From NCBI GenBank assembly GCA_016197205.1, contig JACPWG010000093.1:1-64000 (forward strand): DNA of 64,000 bases, read 5' to 3'. This stretch comes from Planctomycetota bacterium (GTDB lineage: Bacteria > Planctomycetota > MHYJ01 > WSZJ01 > JACPWG01). The notes beneath the pieces were generated by a model, which worked only from the letters and a program-made list of their open reading frames with translations, was not told the DNA's origin and ran no database searches. Position 1 is the first letter of the stretch, and each line of letters starts with the position of its first letter. Below are positions 50,971 through 58,681 of the stretch, piece by piece. Made by a program: the position numbers and the translations under genes.

Positions 50971-52407
50971 ATGCGAACTGCGGTGCTGTCGCTCGGTCTT
51001 TGCCTCCTGCTACTGGCGCTCGACGTCCCGAACGGACGCGCGGACGTCCCGACCGGCGCCGCGGCCGATCTTCCGCCGCTCCACATCCAGAAGCTCAGCT
51101 TGCGCGACCCGCTCGGACGGCAGGTCCTTCTGCGCGGCGTGAACCTCAGCCATCGTTCGAAGAAAGAGCCCTACTGGGACTGGATCTCCGAAGACCAGGT
51201 CGACCGCATCCGGCAGTGGGGCCTGAACTGCGTCCGGCTGCTTCTGCACTGGGACGGCCTCGAGCCCACGCCCGGGGCCATGAACGGCGCGTACCTCGCG
51301 AAGATGGAACAGATCCTCGGCTGGTGCGATGCGCGCGGGCTGTACGTGGTGCTGGACATGCACCAGGACCTTTACGGCAAGGCGCTCGGCGGAAACGGCG
51401 CGCCGCCGTGGGCCACGATGAACGACCCGGCGCAGGCGATCGCGCCGGTCTCCCCGTGGTGGCTCAACTATTTTGCCCCGAACGTGACCCACTCCTTCGA
51501 CCAGTTCTGGTCGAGCGCGGACCTGCGCGCGCACTACAAGGCCGCGTGGCTCGCTGCGGTCGCGCACGCGAAGCACCACCCGTCGGTCGTCGGCTATGAC
51601 TTGTTCAACGAACCGCACTTCGGCAGCGCTTTCCCGACCGTGTTCGAGTCGGGCACGCTTTCCAATTTTTACGACGACCTCATCGGCGCGATCCGGCACG
51701 AGGATCCGGCGCACATCTGCTTCTTCGAGCCGGTGCCGAGCACGGTGAACCAGGGGGCCCCGACCTGGCTCCGGAAGCCGGCGCACGCGGGGGTGGCCTA
51801 CGCGCCGCACTACTATGACCCGATCACGGGGTTCGGCGGCGGCTACGACGGCCAACGCTGGCGCGCGGAGGTGGCCTTCCTCGTCATGAAGGCCCAGGCC
51901 GTGCGGTTCGGCGTGCCGTTGTATCTGGGCGAGTGGGGCGTCATGCAGGATGTGCCGAACGCGGACGCGTACAACCGGGACGAGTTGGCGCTCATCGAGC
52001 GGCACGTCGTCGCCGCGAGCACGTACTGGAACTACAACCCGGATGCCGGCCAGCCCGGGTGGGGGGACACGATGAGCGTCGTGAAGCCCGGCGGCGCGGA
52101 GTGGCCCGTTGTCCGGCGGCTCGCGCAGCCGTACCCGAAGTTCACCGCCGGCTCGCTGTCGAGCTACGGCTTCAACCCGGCGACGCGAAAATTCACGATG
52201 CGCTTCGGGGAGCCCGCGCACGCCCTCCCCGCGCCGACCGTCCTTCACATGGACGCGGCGCGTCATTACCCGGAGGGCTTCGTGGTGGAATGCTCCGACC
52301 CGGCCGGCCTGTGGAGCTGGACCTGGCACGCGGACCGGAAAGAGCTGCACGTCACCGCGACACATGCGCGGGCCTGGCACGAGGTCCGCATCCGGCCGGC
52401 GCCGTAG
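50971..52407 (+). CDS. Secreted glycoside hydrolase family 5 (endoglycoceramidase-like)
   Basis: A 478-residue protein. A signal peptide (RTAVLSLGLCLLLLALDV) is followed by a GH5 TIM barrel. VLLRGVNLSHRSK opens the barrel, with NCVRLLLHWDGLEP and VLDMHQDLYG next. The acid/base Glu is in YDLFNEPHFG and the nucleophile Glu in LYLGEWGVM. The order and the N-terminal strand resemble the GH5 branch that contains endoglycoceramidases and related lipid-glycan hydrolases. A C-terminal beta domain of about 85 residues follows. It likely cleaves a glycan or glycolipid outside the cell. Substrate cannot be set from sequence. ATG 50971 is chosen because the signal peptide starts there. Confidence 0.85.
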   Translation: MRTAVLSLGLCLLLLALDVPNGRADVPTGAAADLPPLHIQKLSLRDPLGRQVLLRGVNLSHRSKKEPYWDWISEDQVDRIRQWGLNCVRLLLHWDGLEPTPGAMNGAYLAKMEQILGWCDARGLYVVLDMHQDLYGKALGGNGAPPWATMNDPAQAIAPVSPWWLNYFAPNVTHSFDQFWSSADLRAHYKAAWLAAVAHAKHHPSVVGYDLFNEPHFGSAFPTVFESGTLSNFYDDLIGAIRHEDPAHICFFEPVPSTVNQGAPTWLRKPAHAGVAYAPHYYDPITGFGGGYDGQRWRAEVAFLVMKAQAVRFGVPLYLGEWGVMQDVPNADAYNRDELALIERHVVAASTYWNYNPDAGQPGWGDTMSVVKPGGAEWPVVRRLAQPYPKFTAGSLSSYGFNPATRKFTMRFGEPAHALPAPTVLHMDAARHYPEGFVVECSDPAGLWSWTWHADRKELHVTATHARAWHEVRIRPAP

Positions 52408-52493
52408 CACTGTAGCGCCGCAGCACCGCAGTGACGACTTTCGGGCACGGTCGACTGCACGGTTTCCGCGAGTCGCAAGCGGTGCGTCGGTTC

Positions 52494-52521
52494 GCGCGGG
52501 CCGGAGGCCCGCGCCCCCAGG
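52494..52521. repeat. GCGCGGGCC palindrome shared with the MITE core
   Basis: GCGCGGGCCGGAGGCCCGCG followed by CCCCCAGG. The same string is the reverse complement of the core of the MITE at 29261-29404, and a truncated form (GGCCCGCGCCCCCAGGAATC) recurs at 56107-56126. It may be a solo core or a relative of the element. Confidence 0.6.
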
Positions 52522-52584
52522 AATCGAGCCTGGATTTCGTCAACGCGGTGCCAGTACCTCCCCCCGCGCCCGTCGGCCGTCAGT

Positions 52585-52623
52585 CCCCCTCTCCCGCGGA
52601 GCGGGAGAGGGTTGGGGTGAGGG
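52585..52623. repeat. GGGAGAGGG/GGGGTGAGGG repeat, copy 3
   Basis: CCCCCTCTCCCGCGGAGCGG continuing GAGAGGGTTGGGGTGAGGG. The first part is a perfect hairpin. It sits in the 52408-52804 gap, which otherwise holds only the palindrome at 52494 and no gene. Confidence 0.6.
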
Positions 52624-52804
52624 CACGAGCCAGCGCAGGCTCACACTTCCCGCACCGACCAGCCCAGGCCCAGGCGGCGGCGGGTGGCTATCGCCCCCCG
52701 TACCCCCACAAACGCATGCGCGCGCGGGAGCTAGTCAATCAGCCGCCGTCACGCGCAACGTCGGGGGTGCGACGCAAAGGGTAAACGTGTCAAAGGGACC
52801 AGGG

Positions 52805-52949
52805 TTATCGCGTCCCCGCCGCCAGGGCCAGCCGCAGCCCGGAGTACAGGGGCCGACTGACGGCCATCTGCAAGGAGCGGTACGCGCACCGCAGATCCCT
52901 AGCGTACTCATCGTTGAACGAACCGCCGCGGAGCACGCGGAGCCGATGG
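52805..52949 (-). pseudogene. C-terminal fragment of a SUMF1/formylglycine-generating-enzyme-type protein
   Basis: On the minus strand the frame ending in TAA (52805-52807) reads RLRVLRGGSFNDE, then RDLRCAYRS and GLRLALAAGTR. This is the typical tail of SUMF1-fold proteins (RVLRGGSF, RCAYR, GFR). Only the last ~47 residues remain, and the sequence breaks off where an Rpn-type fragment begins on the other strand. It is a non-functional remnant. Confidence 0.7.
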
Positions 52950-53396
52950 GACTGGAAGCTCGCGTGTCTGCAAACAATCGCGCGTGTGCGGGCGAGCGAC
53001 GCCCGCCGGGGCCTGCTGCTCGACTGTGTAGAGACCTACCTGCCCCTGACGGCGAGGGAGCAGGCCTCCATCGACCGCGCCATGAGGCTCCCCGAGAACA
53101 AGGAGTTTCTGCAAATGAGGAAATTGTGGTCCGAGCGCATCGCTGAGAAGGCGGAGAAGCGGGGCATCAAGCTGGGCGAGCGCCAGGGCATCAAGCTCGG
53201 GGAGCGAAAAGGCATCAAACTCGGCGAGAGCCTGGCCAAGCGGCAGACTCTGCTTGCTCAGATGCGGGCCAAATTCGGGCCGCTCCCCCGGGGCGCGGCC
53301 CGACAGGTCTCGGCGATCGCCACCCCGCGCCGGCTGGACACGCTGCTACGGCGAGTCCTCACCGCCGAAACGCTCTCAGACATGGGGCTCCGGTAG
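52914..53396 (+). pseudogene. N-terminally truncated Rpn/PD-(D/E)XK transposase-like protein
   Basis: The recognisable part starts near 52947 (WDWKLACLQTIARVRASDAR, then LLLDCVETYLPL), continues with three 24 bp repeats encoding GIKLGER units (about 53160-53230), and ends with a DUF4351-like tail (KFGPLPRGAARQV, ETLSDMGLR). Rpn-type proteins have a nuclease domain ahead of this tail; it is absent here. The preceding residues are antisense to the SUMF1 fragment, so the frame from 52914 is accidental at its 5' end. Probably inactive. Confidence 0.65.
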
Positions 53397-53421
53397 GACG
53401 GGCGGAGGTTTCCCAGTTGCG

Positions 53422-53443
53422 GCGCGGGCGGGGACGCCCGCGC
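53422..53443. repeat. GC palindrome in the gap before the VWA gene
   Basis: GCGCGGGCG-GGGA-CGCCCGCGC is a perfect 9 bp stem with a 4 nt loop. The surrounding gap (53397-53764) holds no other recognisable feature; the VWA gene starts at its end. Confidence 0.5.
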
Positions 53444-53764
53444 TCCCACGCCCGAGCGCAAGACTTCCCACTCGGGGCATAATCCCGTTCTCGCGCCCAG
53501 CGGAACGGGGTTGGGCCTGCCGTCCGGAGCGCGTCGCGCGAAGGCGCATTGCGGGCACGAACCGGCACAGGCCCCAACTTCCGACTCCCCACGCCATCAC
53601 TTCCTGCGAGCTGCGCCCCCCCACACATCCGGAATTTCCGCCGGAACTCATGAACGCCGGGCGCACCTTCCTCGCTCAACTATCTTTCACGGCCCCCGGC
53701 GAAAACGCGACGCGACCTCGACGGTCCTGCGCCGACGGGCCTCGAATCATGAGGAGGGTGAAGC

Positions 53765-55306
53765 ATGCGACTTGGGCTCCCTGTGCGCACGGCTGCGGCC
53801 GCTCTTGTTCTCTTCTGCGGCACGACGCTCTTCTGCGCGTCCTGCATGTCCTCGACCGGCTACCGGGACCAGGCACTCGCCGCTTTTCAAAAGGGCGGCG
53901 AGCGCGGCGCACGCGGTCGAAGCCGGGCGATTTCGGCCGACGCCGTCCGCACCGAGGAGTTTCTCTCCGCGTACCAGTACGACCTGCACGCGGCAGCCGG
54001 CTCGCAGCTCGACGCACGGCTCGTGCTCGGCGGACGCGGCGCCGACCGGGAGCGCGGCGAGGGTTACCTCCTGGTGGCCCTCGCTGCACCCACGAGCAGC
54101 GAGGCCGCGCTGCCCCCTCGACGCTGGGCCATCGCGCTCGACACGAGCCACTCGATGGGAGACGCCGGCCGGTGGCCGCTCGCGGTCGCCGCGGCCTCCC
54201 GGCTCGTTGCCCGCCTTCGCACGCAGGATCGCGTGACCCTGCTCCTCTTCGGCTCGACGACCGAGGTCCCGGCACTCTGGGTCACGCCGGAAGAAGCCTC
54301 CCGTCGCTTGGGCGACCTCGCGGCGAAGCCGAACTTCTCGGACAACGGACACCGCGCCGGCCTCCTCGCGCTGGGACGCATCCTCCTCGACGGCCAAGGC
54401 CCCGGCCTCATGCCCAGCGGCTTCTACGTCTCAGAAATGGAAGGCGCGCCGGAGAGTCTGTCGCGGACCATGCAAGCCCTCGCGGCGTCCGGCGCCGAGG
54501 TGAACGTGGTCGGACTGGCGGGTGGAAACGAGGTCCTGCTGCGGGAGGTCGCGCGCGAAAGTTCCGGCACGTACCTCTTCCTGCGTGACGCGGGGGCGAT
54601 CGAGCGAAACCTGGGCGCCCGCCTCTCGGAGCTGTGCGACGTCGCGGCGCGAGACGTCCGCGTCTCGCTCTGGGTGAAGGACGGGACCGAAATGAACGGG
54701 GCGGAGGAGGAGCCGGAGGGGAGGGAGGAGTCGCGCTTCGGCAGCGCAGCGGAGGCGAGCGGGGAGCAGGTCCTCACCCCGGAAGGCCCGGGGCGTCTCG
54801 GACCCGGGGAGACCTGGGTGCGGCTGTGGCGACTGAAGCGGCTCCACGCGGGGATGGCGGCCGACTTCACGGCGCGCGTAACCGGCCGGGACGCGTCGGG
54901 CCGGGAATTCCGGCTCGTGGTGCGGCCGACCGCCGACTACCTGACCCCGTCCGACGGCTCGCCCGAAGCCCGGACGCTGCTCAAGGCGGTCACGATCGAG
55001 CGCGAGACGGCGATCCTGCGCGAGGCGCTCGCGGGCGGCTATAGGTACGGGCGCCGTCCATTCGCGGACGTAATGGCGCAGCTCCGGGCGGTGAGGGACG
55101 AGGTGCGGGACGCACAGGAGACGCTGCACGACCCGGAGTTCGCACGCGACCTGGAGGGGCTGGACTCGGCCTCGCGTCTGACGGAAGCCGAGGTAGCCAG
55201 GTACCGTGAAGAGTGGCGGTCGGGTGGATGCTGCAGCCCGCCGCTCCTGCTCTGCCTTGTGGCCCTGCCCTTCGCGATCATCGGGAAACTACTGTTCGGG
55301 CTGTGA
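53765..55306 (+). CDS. VWA-domain protein, probably exported
   Basis: A 513-residue protein. The N-terminus is hydrophobic (TAAAALVLFCGTTLFCASCM) and contains a possible lipobox Cys. The von Willebrand A domain lies at about 118-290. The metal-site motif is ALDTSHSM (D-x-S-x-S), with a Thr/Asp-containing middle (FSDNGHRAGLLALGRIL) and ASGAEVNVVGLAGG near its end. A beta domain follows, and the C-terminus is a hydrophobic helix (PPLLLCLVALPFAIIGKLLF). GGAGGG stands 6-8 nt before ATG 53765. VWA proteins bind partners through a metal ion. The gene has no obvious operon partner. Exact role unknown. Confidence 0.75.
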   Translation: MRLGLPVRTAAAALVLFCGTTLFCASCMSSTGYRDQALAAFQKGGERGARGRSRAISADAVRTEEFLSAYQYDLHAAAGSQLDARLVLGGRGADRERGEGYLLVALAAPTSSEAALPPRRWAIALDTSHSMGDAGRWPLAVAAASRLVARLRTQDRVTLLLFGSTTEVPALWVTPEEASRRLGDLAAKPNFSDNGHRAGLLALGRILLDGQGPGLMPSGFYVSEMEGAPESLSRTMQALAASGAEVNVVGLAGGNEVLLREVARESSGTYLFLRDAGAIERNLGARLSELCDVAARDVRVSLWVKDGTEMNGAEEEPEGREESRFGSAAEASGEQVLTPEGPGRLGPGETWVRLWRLKRLHAGMAADFTARVTGRDASGREFRLVVRPTADYLTPSDGSPEARTLLKAVTIERETAILREALAGGYRYGRRPFADVMAQLRAVRDEVRDAQETLHDPEFARDLEGLDSASRLTEAEVARYREEWRSGGCCSPPLLLCLVALPFAIIGKLLFGL

Positions 55307-55429
55307 GCGAGCGTGCGCCGAGTGGACGAAGCTCGGGGACCGTCGTCCTCACGGCGAGGCCAAGACGCAACTCGTGCGGACGGCCCTTTCAACGTGCAAA
55401 GCACGAGTCGTCGCTTGTGAAATGGAGCC

Positions 55430-55646
55430 TCAAGGGTCGGCTCCAGGAGGGGGCGAAGCTCCCACTGCCATTTTCCGCCGGCAACCAGCCCTTGTGGTGC
55501 AGGGCTTCCGCCCTGCACCGTCGGGGCAACCGGCGTTGAGACAACAGAGCTCCGAGTGGGCGGGAGCGACTCCTGGAGAAACCGGGGAAGTGACTCTCAT
55601 GATCCGCGTGCGACTGGGTGCAGGGCGGAAGCCCTGCACCACAATG
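55430..55646 (+). repeat. Paired-palindrome intergenic element, copy 2
   Basis: Two opposed GTGCAGGGC / GCCCTGCAC palindromes at 55490-55520 and 55617-55646. The inner ~95 bp and the left flank are homologous to the inverted copy at 13877-14085 (shared TTTTCCGCCGGC block and CCCTTGTGGTGCAGGG). Confidence 0.72.
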
Positions 55647-55650
55647 TGGA

Positions 55651-55946
55651 CTCAGTACCACCCCACGCATTTGGGTGACCCATTTTCTCGGCGATTTTGG
55701 CCGCCCGCGTCGTTGCGCTCGCTCGCCGTAGTTCTCCGTTACTACGCCTCGCTCGCGCGCCTAGTGCCCGCGCAAGAATTACTTTACATTTTCGTGGATC
55801 GACCGATGCCTGGGGGCGCGGGCCAGAGGGCCGCGCCCCCAGGAGCCTCGAGGTCCGAGTCTGCGCAGTTATTTTTGCGCGGGCGCCTAGCAGGCGGCCA
55901 AACTTGCCTTCGCCTATTGGTCACCGACTACCGTGGAGCGGTACTC
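55651..55946. repeat. 171 bp repeat, copy A, interrupted by a MITE
   Basis: It starts CTCAGTACCACCCCACGC and ends GTGGAGCGGTACTC, which are imperfect inverted ends. Without the MITE at 55765-55886 and one CTAG it is about 170 bp and aligns along its whole length with 58511-58681. It has no coding content. Confidence 0.8.
55765..55886. mobile_element. MITE-like element, copy 2, nested in the 171 bp repeat
   Basis: A 122 bp element beginning TGCCCGCGCAAGAATTACT and ending AGTTATTTTTGCGCGGGCGC, flanked by CTAG on both sides (55761-55764 and 55887-55890). The empty site with a single CTAG exists at 58621-58624. It is 22 bp shorter than copy 1 in the GC-rich centre. Confidence 0.87.
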
Positions 55947-56027
55947 GGGTTACGGAGTCAAGTGAACAGGCCATTTGCTGCCGGCCGATGGGCGGAGCAG
56001 CCACCTTGAGAGGGCTGAACAGCCAAC

Positions 56028-56060
56028 TGCAAGGGGGGGCTGCTCCCGCAGCTCCTTGCA
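56028..56060. repeat. Hairpin past the PSP1 gene
   Basis: TGCAAGGGGGGGCTGC and GCAGCTCCTTGCA form a stem around TCCC. With the paired palindromes and nested elements it completes the 846 bp gap 55307-56152, where I see no gene. It lies at the 3' side of the PSP1 gene and could help end its transcript, but has no T-run. Confidence 0.45.
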
Positions 56061-56152
56061 TGGGCCGGCCTGCCCCCCGCACCTCGCGGGGAGCGAGCGA
56101 ACGAGGGAGGCCCGCGCCCCCAGGAATCATTCGGGACTTCGTCAGCGCGGCA

Positions 56153-58417
56153 TCAGGCGGAGGTCGGGCCGGAAGCGTCGGGGGACGGGGGGGGCGGCGC
56201 GGCAGTCGAGTCCGCCGCGGGGGGCTTGGGTGTTTCGGACGGAGGGGCCGGGGCGGGCATGCTCGCTGCGCTTGCCGGTTCGCCCGGCGGTGCGGGCGGC
56301 GGGTTGCCGGGATTCTCGGCAGGGGCCGCACCCTGCTGGATGATCACCGGCGCTTGGCCGGGGACGATCCGCTTCACGACGCGTTGGTAGATCTTCGGCG
56401 GACTGCCGGCGGGCGCGGTCGGGGCGGGAGCGGCACTCCGTGGAGCCCCCTGCGGGGGCGCGCCGGGTTCTGAGGCTCCCGGCGTTCCTTGCGCCCCGGG
56501 CGGCGTGGGACCCTGACCGGGGGCCGACGCCGGGCCAGGCCCCCGTCGGCCGTCGCCTGCGCGCTGCGACTGGGGCTCCCGCGGCGGACCGCCGGGGCCG
56601 CCCGGGCCGCCGGGTCGAGGTCCGCCCCGCTCACGGTCGCGATCGCGATTTCGATCCTGATCGCGCCCGCCTCCGGGCTGCCGATCCCGATCGCGCGGAC
56701 CGCCACGGTCCCTGCGTGGATCTTCGCGACGCGGCTCGCGCTCTCGTCTCGCGCCAAAGTCCCCGCGTCCACCCTCCGGCCGCGGCACCGGTCGGCCTGG
56801 GCCCGCGCCCACCGGCCCGACCGTGGGCTCAGGCGGCGCCGCGGAAGTCGGTTCGCCCGACGCCGCAAGCGGAGCCGGTGCGGCGGTCGCCCCGCTCGGA
56901 AGCACGCCTCCGCTTGCACCCGCGTCACCGGTGGGTCCCGGCCCCGAGGACGGCGAAGGCGTCGGCGCCGATGCAGGCCCTCCCGCGAGAGCTTCACTCG
57001 GCGCCTGAGGCGAGGCCTGCCCCTGCGCCGCGCTCATTGCCGTCGTCGTACTGGTCATGGTTGCCGGCAGTTCGCCGGGAGCCGGCGACGCTGACTGCGT
57101 TCCCTCGCCTGTCGGGGATGCGCCGGCAGTCGCGGCCGTGCCCGCTCCCGGGCCCGCACCGCGTCCGGCCGGATCCGGCGGTCCGCCGCCGCGCCCCGCC
57201 GCGGGCTCTCGACGCGTCCCCGGCCCCTGGTCACGTCCGCCGGGTCCGCCTGGTCCGCCCGGTCCACGCGTGTCGCCCCGGGTCCGCATTCGGCTGTCCG
57301 GACCGCGACCGCGGGTGCCCGTGTCGCGTCCGCCCGCCGGCGCATCGCCGGGCGCGGGCCGCGGCCGCGGGGTCTTGTCCACGCCGGCCAGGTCGTCCTT
57401 GAGCACCTTCACACGCTCGTACTTCTCGTTCAGAATCGTCACGTGCTGGCCCAGGATGTTGACGTCGATGACCTCGCCCGTTCCCTGGCCCTTCGTGAGG
57501 ACCCGCGTCCCGCGCGTCGGCAGGTTCGCTTTCAGCTCCAGGTACACGTCGTCCTCGTAGCGCAGGCAGCACTTCAACTTCCCGCACCGGCCGGAGATCT
57601 TTCCCGGGTCCAGCGTGTTCGTCTGAAGCTTCGCCATGCGCATGCTGATCGGCTCGAATTCCTTGATGTGCCCGCGGCAGCACAGCTCCCGGCCGCAGTT
57701 CTGGTAGTCCCCCAGGATGCGGGCCTCGTCGCGCACGCCGATCTGCCGCATCTCGATCCGGGTCCGGAACTCCTTCGCCAGCTCCTTGACGAGCCCGCGG
57801 AAATCGACGCGCCCTTCGGCGAGAAAATAAAAGATGATCCTCTCGCCGCCGAACAGGTGCTCGACCGAGACGAGGCTCATCGGCAGGCTCAGGGACTTGA
57901 TCCGGTCCCTGCAGAAGTCGTACTCCGGCCCCTGGACGGTTTCCTGGATGTGCACGACGCGGTCGCGGTCCTCGGGCGTCATCCGCCGCAGCACCTGGCC
58001 GATCACCTCGAACGAGTGCGGCGGCGTCGGCCCATGCCCCTGAGGGTGCCCGTGCTCGTGCTCCTGCTCGTGCCCCGGTTCGCGATCCTTTCCCGGCTCG
58101 GAGGTCGGCGCGGTCGCGGGCGCGCCCTCGGCCGGCGCCGTACCTGCGCTCGGCGCGTCTGCCGCGGTCGGCGCGTCCGCCGCGGGCGAGGCCGGCGGCG
58201 CGGCGGGGACGGCGGGGACGGCGGGTGGCGCGCTCGCCGGCGGCGCGACCCTCGCGGGTCGGGCCGGGGCCTCGGCGGGCCGGGTGAGGATCGTGCCGAC
58301 CTCGGTGCCGCGGTCGGTCCGGCAGATGCACTTCTCGTTGTGCCGGAGGTCGGCGATTTCGGCTCTCAAGAGCGCCACGGTGCGCATTTCGCCGTAGCGG
58401 ACGCATGCGGTCAACAC
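56153..58417 (-). CDS. PSP1-domain protein (YaaT/RicT-like) with long disordered tail
   Basis: A 754-residue protein. The PSP1 domain is split by a Pro/Ala/His-rich insert at about 50-125: the N-terminal strands lie before it, and the main part runs to about 350. It has GRVDFRGLVKELAKEFRTRI, then NCGRELCCRG and GRCGKLKCCLRYE, the Cys-rich motifs shared with Bacillus YaaT (RicT) and bound to iron-sulfur or Zn in relatives. The last ~400 residues are low-complexity Gly/Pro/Arg/Asp-rich (RG and RD repeats), suggesting RNA or protein contacts. The start is GTG 58417 with GAGGAG 6 nt upstream. It follows tmk and holB in the order known from Firmicutes, but a 171 bp repeat now separates it from holB. 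Relatives act in RNA turnover. Confidence 0.85.
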   Translation of the reverse strand: MLTACVRYGEMRTVALLRAEIADLRHNEKCICRTDRGTEVGTILTRPAEAPARPARVAPPASAPPAVPAVPAAPPASPAADAPTAADAPSAGTAPAEGAPATAPTSEPGKDREPGHEQEHEHGHPQGHGPTPPHSFEVIGQVLRRMTPEDRDRVVHIQETVQGPEYDFCRDRIKSLSLPMSLVSVEHLFGGERIIFYFLAEGRVDFRGLVKELAKEFRTRIEMRQIGVRDEARILGDYQNCGRELCCRGHIKEFEPISMRMAKLQTNTLDPGKISGRCGKLKCCLRYEDDVYLELKANLPTRGTRVLTKGQGTGEVIDVNILGQHVTILNEKYERVKVLKDDLAGVDKTPRPRPAPGDAPAGGRDTGTRGRGPDSRMRTRGDTRGPGGPGGPGGRDQGPGTRREPAAGRGGGPPDPAGRGAGPGAGTAATAGASPTGEGTQSASPAPGELPATMTSTTTAMSAAQGQASPQAPSEALAGGPASAPTPSPSSGPGPTGDAGASGGVLPSGATAAPAPLAASGEPTSAAPPEPTVGPVGAGPGRPVPRPEGGRGDFGARREREPRREDPRRDRGGPRDRDRQPGGGRDQDRNRDRDRERGGPRPGGPGGPGGPPREPQSQRAGDGRRGPGPASAPGQGPTPPGAQGTPGASEPGAPPQGAPRSAAPAPTAPAGSPPKIYQRVVKRIVPGQAPVIIQQGAAPAENPGNPPPAPPGEPASAASMPAPAPPSETPKPPAADSTAAPPPPSPDASGPTSA

Positions 58418-58510
58418 GATAGCTCCTCGTCCCGCGGCCCCGAAGGGTCGACGGGAAGGTTGGGTTCCAACGGTCCGTGGTTCGAAACCGGCGCGGCTCT
58501 CCGCGTCGGG

Positions 58511-58681
58511 CTCAGTACCGCCCCACGCAACTGGGTGACCAATTTTCTCGGCGATTTTGGCCGCCCGCGTCGTTGCGCTCGCTCGCCGTAGTTCTCCGTT
58601 ACTACGCCTCGCTCACGCGCCTAGCGGGCGGCCAAACTTGCCTTCGCCTATGGGTCGCCGACTTCCGTGGAGCGGTACTCA
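58511..58681. repeat. 171 bp repeat, copy B, uninterrupted
   Basis: CTCAGTACCGCCCCACGC at one end and GTGGAGCGGTACTCA at the other, as imperfect inverted ends. It is the intact counterpart of 55651-55946. Its last bases supply the stop codon (TGA on the minus strand, 58679-58681) of holB. Confidence 0.8.

Noticed and set aside
55307..56152. Several short open frames (up to 267 residues) in the repeat-rich gap
   Set aside because: They run through the palindromes and the nested elements in all frames and have no conserved protein features.
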